DNA of 64,000 bases from Leguminivora glycinivorella (Eukaryota; Arthropoda; Insecta; Lepidoptera; Tortricidae): contig NC_062980.1 in the NCBI RefSeq assembly GCF_023078275.1, positions 13,906,783 to 13,970,782 of the forward strand, written 5' to 3'. Shown here piece after piece: positions 35,601 to 47,600 of this stretch. Numbering within the stretch: the stretch's first letter is position 1; each line of letters starts with the position of its first letter. The position numbers and the translations under genes are program-made. Under the pieces are notes generated by a model. The model was not told where the DNA came from. It did no database searches and saw only the letters and a program-made list of their open reading frames with translations.

Positions 35601-38600
35601 GGTTAGAGACTTTGAAAACCGGTTTTTAACCGAGGCCAAAAAGTCTCGGTTAACCGGTTTTTCGGTTAACCGGTTAACCGGTTTGCATACCCTATTTAGG
35701 ACATAATAGGTAGCTGAACTGTAGGTAGGTTCGTAAATGTAACCCAGTGAGCTGCCATCTCAATGGGTTGCTAAGTGCGTTATCATGTATACGTATATTA
35801 TGTTCAACTCGAAGTCCTGCAACCACATTTAGGTGAACAGTGGGACCTTTAATTGGCCTAATTAGCAATACGTTACCTAATGGAACAATAAGTTATCTAA
35901 TGAAATAAAGTCAATACAGAAAAATAATATCTTCGCCAACAAACTCAAATCCGTGTTATTAGAAAAAGAATTCAGGCAGGACGATCTACATCGAAATTAA
36001 ATACAATTTCTAAACTTAGAATGTTACAATGTAATAATGTGTGTAGCCAGTGTAGTTATAGCAAATTTAGGAACAAACTAGATATCATTTGGTATATAAT
36101 TAATGTATAATAAATAGCCAATATTGCCATGGCCTACCGGGGTGCCATGCGACCTCCTTCATATTGTGGCACCTGTAATGTAATACCATGGTTTGCAGTA
36201 AATGATATTGATTGATTGATTAACGACAGAGGAAGTAAAAGCTAAGGGCCGTTCTATGTTTCCTTGTTTGCTTATATTTTGCATGGTCGGCATTGATTCA
36301 ATGGATAAATAAATTACTTATGGTCCAGGTAGACCAGGCCCTCGCTAGGTTGCCTTGTAATCGCCATAATCCTGTTTTTTTGTGAACAGAGAACAAATCT
36401 AGTTTTTCTTATTATCCCTAGCCATATCACTTAATTATGCCTATGGAATACACAGGGCTTGCCTGGGACCATTAGCCCTTAGGTTACTCTTCGCGCACAG
36501 ATCAGACAAGGTGTTAATAGAAACTTCGTCCGAACGACCTTACAACAACGGACATACGACAAATATCTATAAGTTTGAACCTATGTATGTATGTTAACTT
36601 AGCGACGGCACAAGCCCTATACTATTACTTATGAATTGCATACTATGTTCATCAAATATGAGCTAGTAATTGTCTCGATTTGTTGTACAGTTATGATTAA
36701 TTGGTTTGTGTTTAGCCCGGGTTATCTTTGGCAAAGAAATGTGGCAATCAATATAAAGGAAATAAAATTGAACACCAGTTAATGACATCTGCCGACCAAA
36801 CGTTGACGCCACGCTGTTGCGGCAATATTTATGGATACATTTTTGTTTATAAAAACTTAGCGACATTCCAAAGATGAATACAATTAAAAGCGTATTGTGA
36901 ACTTGTCCCGTCGACCAATAACAACACATTTCCTGGTACAATAACTGCCGACCATAAAACAAAAACCAAATGTTTTGTAAAAAAAAAATACTCGCCACAA
37001 CATCTGGCAAACAAGGGGCCTGGCAATGTATCAAATACAACTCTACGAATTTGGACCCTTCGTTGGCTTGTCTGCGCTATTGTCCCTTGTCTACAAAATT
37101 CTTGCTTCGCTGAAATCGGGTTACCGATCACCACGCGTCCATCAAACAAGTACACGCCACGCCAGAAAGATGCAACTGTAGACCTGCGACGTTTGACTTT
37201 TACCTTTTACCATGGCGCAGAAGAAGAATGCAACACCTATAGTCGATTTCAAATACGAAGGCCCGATGGCACTTGAGACGGTCAATTAGCGTTAACAATA
37301 GGATTAGTGATAACAAAAGATACCTGATTGCACCGACAAAAAGATTGCACCGACGCGTGCCAATTTGAAGTGGGCCTAATTAGATAACAAAAGGCAAACA
37401 TTATGAGCCCTATTGTTAAGTTTCGAGTGCCATCGGGCCTTCGTATTTGAAATGGACTATACACAATAATATGGTAGACACTTAGAATACCTCAACATAA
37501 AAACGCACTTTGAAATTATTTTTAGAGTATTATGACATGAATTGCAACTTGCAACCGTGTGAAGCGAGAGTCATCAAGATTTACACATAAATTGAAGTTA
37601 CACGATTAGCTGCCGAAACAAGAAAAGAATATTTGTCTTTGGCTTGTTAACCACCAAAGCAGACTTATGACTGACAATGAAACTGTCTGATCCAATTTAT
37701 AAGTATTTACTATTAAAGTGGTAGTGTTCTATATAAAAAAAGTGATAACCACGTTCTACGTTGTTCCTTTCTTCTTCTAAAAGTGTCAGTGTTGTGCTAA
37801 GTGCAGTACTGAAATTCAGTTGAAACGTAAGAAATAAGTGCAATGAACCTTAACCTTATATAATTACGGTGTTGAGTGCTATGGTGACTATTGATACCTA
37901 CTGTTTAATGTGCAGTGCTGGATGTTTGAAGTACAAATATTTTGTTTTTTTTATTGTGTTTGTTTTGTCTATTATATATAAGTGTCTAAAGTAAATACAT
38001 ACACTTAGTACGAAGTGACAAGAGATTTTCCTCCATTGAACTTTTCTCTATTACCTACTTCCAAATTCTCAATTAATCAACATGCAGCGCACCCTCTTTG
38101 GAATAAAATAACTACTGTGGGAAGTACTTCAGGATATCATAGACAAGGATCACCGACGATATGGATAACCTATCTAACATGCGCCGAAGACACGCGCAAG
38201 CGAGTTCGACGATGTCGCGTAAGAGCGCGGAAAAGGCACAAGACAGCTTGATGTCGCACCCTCATAGTTAAGGACCTCACAAGGACTGCATAGTGACATT
38301 AAAGACACTAAGAAAATCCTCATCTTAAAATACTCCATGAAGACAAGTCAATCGAAAAGTTGATATGATGATATCTGATGACGATGGCTACAAACCTAGC
38401 GATGACAAAATTTCTAGTGAAACGAAAAGTACTTACATATTATGATATCTGATGATGATGGCTACGAACCTAGCGATAACAACATTTCTAGTGAATCGAA
38501 AGTACATACATATGATATCTGATGATGATGGCTACGAACCTAGCGATAGCAAAATTGGTAGCGATTGATCGTTTCACGTGAAAATTAAAACTGGCTATAC

Positions 38601-41600
38601 TTATTATACTACTATTTAAAGCAATGAACGCAACTCAATCGCAGTCACTATCCTTTCGTACATATTTACACAAGTATTTATCTATCTTCCTTCACACTGG
38701 GCACGATGCTGGTATTCGGTCTGGTTCTTCTACTCCCGTCACTCCCATTCCCATTGACTGCACAAGCCCTACACTCCCCACCCGTAACATTGGCTCACCG
38801 GTGTCTCGGGCAGGAGGGTCCGCTGCCCATGCAGGGGCGGCAGAAGACGGTAGGAGAGCTCGAGCAAGCCCGGATGCTCGTCCTGGTTTGACACAGGCTC
38901 GTCTGGACGGAGGTTGTTAGCGTCCTGCATCATACGCCTCTGATCGACTACCTGGGTCATGCGTGCGCGTGCATCCGAGCAGGCTCGATGCACCCCCCTG
39001 TCCCTTCCTCCCTTTCGTGGCCGTCGCCTCCGAGTCCTTGCTGCAGAACTGCTGGCTGGTGTAGTCACTTAACGGTAACGGTAACGGTTACCGGGATTCG
39101 AACCCAGGACCGCGGCTTAGCAGGCAGGGTCACTACCGACTGAGCCAGACCGGTCGTCTAATATATATAACATATGTGTGTGTGTGCGTGTAGTGAGTGT
39201 ATGTGTAGCGATTATGTGAAGGTAAACAGTTGAGGGATTGTATGTGGTGTGGTGTGTGTGAGGGATGGTGCACTTGGAGAATATGAATTAAGTAGATATT
39301 AAAACAAAGAAGAATTGAATGATGACATTAATTTATTATTCTACGTAATTTCTTTCAAAGCTTTGTGTGGGTAAATCTTCTCTCCGCTCCTCAGCTATAT
39401 TCTTGCGCCATTTTTCCCTTTCAACGTCTTGTTTTGGGAATCTGGAATAAAAACCTTTTTTATTACTTAAAAACGAATTTGCTATTCCCGGGTTGTTTCT
39501 TTTTATAATTAAAGTAATTTATAAGATATGTATTAATATTATTGAATTGAAATCATTTATTTCAGACTTATTGGTCCATAATAATAAATAAATACATACA
39601 CTAATAATATGAAATAGGCTTCTTTTACAAAAAATATAAATTAGCGACTCCATCATTCCATTTTTAACTATGTTCCACTTCATCCATCTTTTGTCGCCGT
39701 CCGCTCATTACTAGTATAGCGCGAGAGAAAGAGACAAACTGCGTAAGACCAAATCAAGGAATTTACTTTAATTATTCTAGAAAATAAATGTTTTTAGTAA
39801 GTTAGAAAGCCATTTTGGCCACAAATGCATAACATTATAAAATTATTAACAATTACTTACCGGAAATACGATACGTCATCCTTTTTTAACGTATATAAGG
39901 TGTTATTTTTGCACTTTTTTACGGAGCACTTAGGCATGTTGCCGACACGGCGGATGAAGTGCTACTGACCGCCCAATTGTGCTTAGAACATTTTCAAGCA
40001 CAATTTGCTGCGGACACATTCTAAGCCATGATGGTGCATCTAGGTAGTTTAGATCGATGTCACAGATACAAATCCAAAGTGGTTAAATATCATTACAAGT
40101 TATTTTATTGATATGTCATATTTCAGATTCAAGAAGATGTCACGAGGAAGAAATAATACATCTTCAAGTGGATCGCGGCAATTCCCCTGCAGAGAGTGCG
40201 GTATGTATTTTGCTCCCTAGCCAAAAAAACTCATCCTTGTGTGCCTAACCTCAAAAACCCTTTGACTGCGAAAGGTGTCAAACGACAATGATTACAATTG
40301 ACTTTTAACCTTCAATAATGTTCCGATAAAGTTTACTATTTCTCACTATTTAAAAATACATAGTTGTATGGGTCAGAATGTCAGATGTTATTTGCGAGAT
40401 TAGTATCTATTGACATATACACCGTGTTTCACTTAACACTAAAAACCTGAAAACTGTTTGTTCAGAATCGAGAGTAGAATCGATTGAGCTATATCTTGAT
40501 GGGGGTAATATTTTTATTTAAATTAGTATGATTAGTTATTTTTTACGTGCCTATTCTATTGTACTCGTAATACAACATTGTGTATATCGCATTGCTAGAG
40601 GTTGTTTACCTTTTTCAGTAGTTAGGGGTATTAATACTGGCTGGTTACTTGGGCGATTATTTTTTCCGCTACGAGTTTGACGTTGTTTGTCAGTTTAATC
40701 TTAATGTTTATCATAAGTCATAACAAATTGAACTCGTACCTAATTACAACATTGTCATTCTGAATAAATTAAATTTAAATTTGCTTACTGCAATTACCTG
40801 TCCAATTTAAAGTTTACTGTGACAAAGCTTTAAAGTGTTTTACAATGACATCTTAGCTGTCTATTGATAAACCTTATGTCGTTGCAGTAACGTACACAAA
40901 TAAATAGTTTTATGGTTTATGATGGTAGTTAGCAATTATTTTATTGAGTGTAGAGCTAAAAGTCAAGTAGAGCTGTACAGAAAACTAAAAATTAAATTAA
41001 AAAAAAAGTAACCATCAGATTAAAAGATGAATACTCTAGATGAGTTTAAAAAAATAAAAATCAGTTGGGGTGTCTGAGGTTTTGAGTGATACCGGAAACA
41101 CGTTGTATAAGAACCCTTAAGGCTTATTTGAAAAAATAAATGTTTGTATTTTGCATGGAATCAATAAATTTACATATTGTTTTGCATTTAACAGGCAAAG
41201 TATTCGGCTCGCGCAGTTCTCAACAAATACACATCCGGATACATACCGGCGAGCGACCATACGCGTGCCGGTTTTGCTGGAAGGCCTTCGCTGATGGCGG
41301 GACGCTGAGGAAACACGAGCGTATACACACGGGTAGGTATTCTGTACCTTACAGTAGTTTAGATAAAGGTTTACATTATACTAATGAGCCCTACGCCTGC
41401 CGGTTCTGCTGTAAAGCCTTTGCGGATAGCGGCACGTTGAGGAAACACGAGCGTATACACACGGGTAGGCATTCTGTACCTGATAGTAGTTTAGATAAAG
41501 GTTTACATTATACTAATGAGCCCTACGCCTGCCGGTTCTGCTGTAAAGCCTTTGCGGACAGCGGTACGTTGAGGAAACACGAGCGTATACACACGGGTAG

Positions 41601-44600
41601 GCATTCTGTACCTTATAGTAGTTTAGATAAAGGTTTACATTATACTAATGAGCCCTACGCCTGCCGGTTCTGCTGTAAAGCCTTTGCGGACAGCGGTACG
41701 TTGAGGAAACACGAGCGTATACACACGGTTAGGTATTCTGTACCTTATGTAGACACCGCGTCGATGTGATCATCATCAATCGTACATGAAAACAGACGAC
41801 ATGGTACGCCTTCCGATTGATATCATCTGCACTATGTAGCAAAGTTGTCGTATCTTATTTCGGTGAATCAACTTTTTCTTATCTGTTATTGCCATGGTTA
41901 CGGTCACGCCCGAGTCTGAGTCACGCTGGTTTTTTGCAAAATTATGCTACTGAAATCAAAATCAAATCAAATCTTGTTAACACCAGAAAAATGCATGTTT
42001 GCATAGTTCAAGTAGCATATTTTTGCATAAAACCAGCGTGACTCGGGAGACCGTAAGCATGGCAATAGCAGACAATAAAAAGTTGATTCACCTATTTACT
42101 CAAATTTGATCGAATTTAATTAAGTGCGTTTTCACATTATCCGATCCGATATCGGATGTCGGACCGATATTCCATACATTACAGGTGCCATCTTGGATTT
42201 TTTCCATTGAAATCCTTCCGACATCCGATATCGGATCGGATAATGTGAAAACGCACTAACGCTGTACGTTGTTGCAGGCGAGAAGCCGTACGCATGCGCG
42301 GTGTGCCCGCGCGCGTTCAACCAGCGCGTGGTGCTGCGCGAACACGTGCGCAGCCACCACTCCGCGCCCGACCGCAGAAATAACGGTAATCATTCATCAC
42401 TGCCCATGGACCTTCAATAGGGACTGAGCTCACACTTTTTTTGCCATACTAAATTGAACCTTATCACCGGTGCAGAAAGGCATTCTTGTCAGACTAGCAA
42501 AAGTGTGTCCACATGAGAGGGTCAAAGTTGGGGCTGGTGTCCCTCTCGCATGTGTGACCAATGTTAAGAGCGCTATGACAAAAAAAGGCGATATATTGTA
42601 AAATGCACAATATTTATCGACAAAATTGTACACTTTACTCATACTAAAAGACAGTGAAAGTACTTGTTTCAGTTAGAACATCTTATTAACTGTCGGTTAA
42701 TTAAAAAACATATGGAAAAAAAAGCTTTTTCAATTAGTAATGATTGTTTTCCTGATGCTCGTTTAGGAAAAACCGCGTGAAGCACAGAATTCGGAGCTCT
42801 TATTATCTACAATTTGATAAGCTCACTCTCATAAATGAGGTAAATTAAAGTTCCAAATATCTTGTACTTAAGGCCCATTAAACAATATTTATCATTTAAT
42901 CCTTTGAAATTGAGAAATTGAAAGTAAAACGAACTCAATTTTGTCTTGAAAATACATTGAAACAAGTGATCATTTCTCCGAAAATCTACATGTTATCGAA
43001 GTTATTTTAGTATATAAATAATCTGTACAATCTGCTTAAATTGCTGTTATCCATTTGTCGTTATAATATTATATAATGATTTTTTGCCAATTTTTTGAAA
43101 ACTAGCCTTCCTGTCGCTATTTGACCGGCGACGGACGCCTGCGATTTCAGTGCCGCGCCGGAGCTCGTAGAGGTGAGACGTATGTCACTTCGCTCTCCGA
43201 GTTTTGATCGCAAACGTCGAGAATATTTATCGTTGTGTGGGTCGGACGCCTTGTTACGGACACGGGCTATCCTCGCATTGTGTGTGTGTAAACAGCGACC
43301 AACGAATTTGATCCTAGATCCGTAAATATTTGCTTTTGTAATATTTTGTTATGTTTGAATGTTAAAGTATTACAACGTTATGATGATAAATATATAAAAA
43401 TTACAATACGGTCAAGATGATAAGACACATCAAGATGGTACTCGGGATCTGATGATGGAGCCAGAAGGTGGTCACCAGTACCAGTGAACCATGTAAGTAA
43501 ACGACTTCGTGTTTAGGCTCGTTGGGTTCGTCTCAACAAGACCTTTGACAAGAGGTGGTACTCAGGGTCTGATGATGGAGCCAGATGGTGGTCACCAGTA
43601 CCAATGAACCATATAACTAAACCCAGAGATGGGGAAATCGTAATCGATTCCGGATTACACGATTACTTGATTTTACTTTGTAATCCACTACTGGGCGTCA
43701 GATTACTTGTAATGTAATCAAGTGAAACGGTAAATTACCATTACATTTTACTGTAGGTTAAGATATAATTTTGCATGCCATTTGTGGCTAAACATGTATT
43801 GCTACTCAAAAATAATAATGTACCACCTAATGTATACCATGTTTATCGCAATAAAGTAATTCATTCATTCATTCATTCATGTAAAGGAATCACTAATCAT
43901 CTATACAATAATTACTATTACCAATAATTCGGAATCATAGTCGATTCAAAATAACTGAAATTATTGACTTGATTACTTTCAGATTACAAATATGTAGTAC
44001 CTCAGATTGCTGACTGTCACTTTGACACAAAAGTCATCATGGGTGTCGTAAAATAGGTTTTAGGGGGTGCTGATTCCAAAATTAATGACCAATGTGGAAT
44101 CTGACATTGCTGACTGTCACTTTGACACAAAAGTCGTCATGGGTGTCGTAAAATAGGTTTTAGGGGGTGCTGATTCCAAAATTAATGACCAATGTTCAAT
44201 CTGACGTTGCTGACTGTCACTCTGACACAAAAGTCGTCATGGGTGTCGTAAAATAGGTTTTAGGGGTGCTGATTCCAAAATTAATGACCAATTTGGAATC
44301 TGACATTGCTGACTGTCACTTTGACACAAAAGTCGTCATGGGTGTCGTAAAATAGGTTTTAGGGGGTGCTGATTCCAAAATTAATGACCAATGTAGAATC
44401 TGACATTGCTGACTGTCACTTTGACACAAAAGTCGTCATGGGTGTCGTAAAATAGGTTTTAGGGGGTGCTGATTCCAAAATTAATGACCAATGTGGAATC
44501 TGACATTGCTGACTGTCACTTTGACACAAAAGTCGTCATGGGTGTCGTAAAATAGGTTTTAGGGGTGCTGATTCCAAAATTAATGACCAATGTTCAATCT

Positions 44601-47600
44601 GACATTGCTGACTGTCACTCTGACACAAAAGTCGTCATGGGTGTCGTAAAATAGGTTTTAGGGGGTGCTGATTCCAAAATTAATGACCAATTTGGAATCT
44701 GACATTGCTGACTGTCACTTTGACACAAAAGTCGTCATGGGTGTCGTAAAATAGGTTTTAGGGGGTGCTGATTCCAAAATTAATGACCAATGTGGAATCT
44801 GACATTGCTGACTGTCACTTTGACACAAAAGTCGTCATGGGTGTCGTAAAATAGGTTTTAGGGGGTGCTGATTCCAAAATTAATGGCCAATGTTCAATCT
44901 GACGTTGCTGACTGTCACTCTGACACAAAAGTCGTCATGGGTGTCGTAAAATAGGTTTTAGGGGGTGCTGATTCCAAAATTAATGACCAATTTGGAATCT
45001 GACATTGCTGACTGTCACTTTGACACAAAAGTCGTCATGGGTGTCGTCAAATAGGTATCCGAGGGTGTTTGAAAACTAATGACCAATTTGGAATCTGACA
45101 CTGTTGACTGTCACTTTGACACAAAAGTGATCATGGGTGTCTTCAAATAGGTTTTCATGGGTACTGATCTCAATATTAATGATCAATTTGGAATCTAATA
45201 TTGCTGACTGTCACTTTGACAAAAAGTCGTTATGGGTGTCGTCAAATAGGTTTCCAGGGGTACTGTGCAATGTCAGGTTCCAAATCGGTCATGACTTTTT
45301 AAATCATTTCATTAATTTTGGAATCAGTACCCCCTAAAAACTATTTGACTACACCCATGATTCCTTTTGTGTCAAAATGACAATTAGCACTGTGAGATTC
45401 CAAAATAGTTATTAATTTTGGAATCAGCACCCCCGGAAACCTTTTTGACGACACCTATGACGACTTTTGTGTCAAAGTACAGATAGTACAGTTTTAGATA
45501 GTACAGTTTTTCTTGGCATAACTTTAGATTCTAAACTTCAGTGGGGCCCCCATATTGCTACCCTCTCGAATAGACTGAGCTCTGCAGCATTTGCAGTGAG
45601 CAAGATCCCTCAGTTAACAGACGTGGAAACAGCTCGATTAGTTTATTTTAGTTACTTTCACAGCATTATGTCATATGGTATTTTACTATGGGGCAGTGCT
45701 TCAGAGATAAATACCATATTTGTTCTGCAGAAGAGGGCTATTCGAGCAATATACAAAATGAACCATAGAGACTCACTTAGAGATAAGTTTAAGGACATTA
45801 ATATAATGACAGTGCATTGTCAATATATTTATGAGAATATTGTGTATGTACATAAAAACATTTATAAATTTAAGACAAACTGTGATGTACATAATATAAA
45901 CACTAGAAATAAGCATAAGCTTGCAGTGCCCTTCACTCGGCTCCATAAAATTAAAAAATCATTCATGGGTAATTGTGTATTATAACAAACTTCCTAATGC
46001 CATCACTGAACTGTCTTTTAATCGATTTAAACATTATGTAAAGCGTATACTGATCTCTAAAGCCTACTACAGCACACAAGACTACATGAATGATGAAACA
46101 CCGTGGGATACAAGTATTGTTGAAAACCATTAATTATATAGCTTATTAATGATGATAATTATTGATAATTCAATGTATTTTTATACAATTTTTTTGACAT
46201 TTAGAATTTATTCTAGAAGTTTTTATACTAGTATTTTTTTATACAATTTAGATTGATATCATTTTATTAAATCAATGTAGTTTTAAAACAATATTGTTTA
46301 TTGCACCAATAAATTGCTCTGATATTTAGAATAAGATGAATATTGTACACTGTTGACAATTTAAAAGTGCTTATTGTAAGCCTATTTGAATAAAGAATAT
46401 TTTGATTGATTGATTGATTGAAAGTGACAGTCAGCAATGTCAAGATTCCAAATCGGTCATTAATTTTCAAATCAGCACCTCCGGAAACCTATTTGACGAC
46501 ACCCATGACGACTTTTGTGTCAAAGTGACAGTCAGCAATGTTAGATTCCACATTGGTCATTATTTTTGGAATCAGCACTCCCTAAAACCTATTTTACGAC
46601 ACCCATGATGACTTTTGTGTCAAAGTGGCAGACGGCAATGTTAGATTCCATATTGGTCATTAATTTTGGAATCAGCACCCCCTAAAACCAATTTTACGAC
46701 ACCCATGACGACTTTTGTGTCAAAGTGACAGTCAGTAATGTCAGATTCCACATTGTTCATTAATTTTGGAATCAGCACCCCCGCAAACCTATTTGACGAC
46801 ACCCATGACGACTTTTGTGTCAAAGTGACAGTCAGCAATGTCAGATTTCACATTGGTCATTAATTTTGGAATCAGCACCCCTAAAACCTATTTTACGACA
46901 CCCATGACGACTTTTGTGTCAAAGTGACAGTCAGCAATGTCAGATTCCAAATCGGTCATTAATTTTTAAATCAGCACACCCGAAAACCTATACTCGTCGT
47001 ATATGCACTTGAAATGTGAAAGTGAAAATGCTAGAATGACATGTAAACCAAAAACTGTTCTCCCGTGTGTTTCAAAAATATACATTTTTTATTGATCGTT
47101 TAGAAAACGATGATTTTACATTGACTTTAAAAGTTATGTTAGAAAGCTTTGCATTAACGTAAGATTATGTTACTCGTAAAAGCTGGCAGTCTAGTTGCTT
47201 GAATAATATCTTTATGAAGATTTGAAAGATAAATACGATGCTCAAAAGCTTGGATTTCTTGAATATTAATTGCCTCAAGATTTTTCCATATTACAGGAAT
47301 CTATATTATACCGATTCCAAAGGAATGGATTACAGAGGTAATCATAATACAGCATTACAGTAATTTTCATATAACAAAAGCAAATATTTGGGATGGGATC
47401 TACTTTTATAATTAATTTTTTAAATAAATTTTAACATAATTGATATTATTTTGCGCTACATTCTAGTATTTTCGTACAAAATAATGTTTATTAGAAATCA
47501 AAAGTTTATATCGAGATAGTAGATTGTGGTTGTTATCAAAATTCCATAGAAAGGATCAAGATTGTTTTGTCCATTATTGTAGTGCGAGCGAGTGATAAGA

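Larger units (their letters stand above)
33627..35694. mobile_element. hAT-type element, nonautonomous
   Basis: 8-bp duplication TTTAGGAC (33619-33626, 35695-35702) and TIRs TAGGGTTTGCA / TGCATACCCTA. Both ends are packed with ACCGGTTAACCGGT palindromes. No hAT transposase frame remains; a second element occupies most of the interior. Confidence 0.88.

Noticed and set aside
44000..46995. CRISPR-like regularly spaced repeats
   Set aside because: Contiguous 100-bp satellite units without distinct spacers, in a eukaryotic intron.
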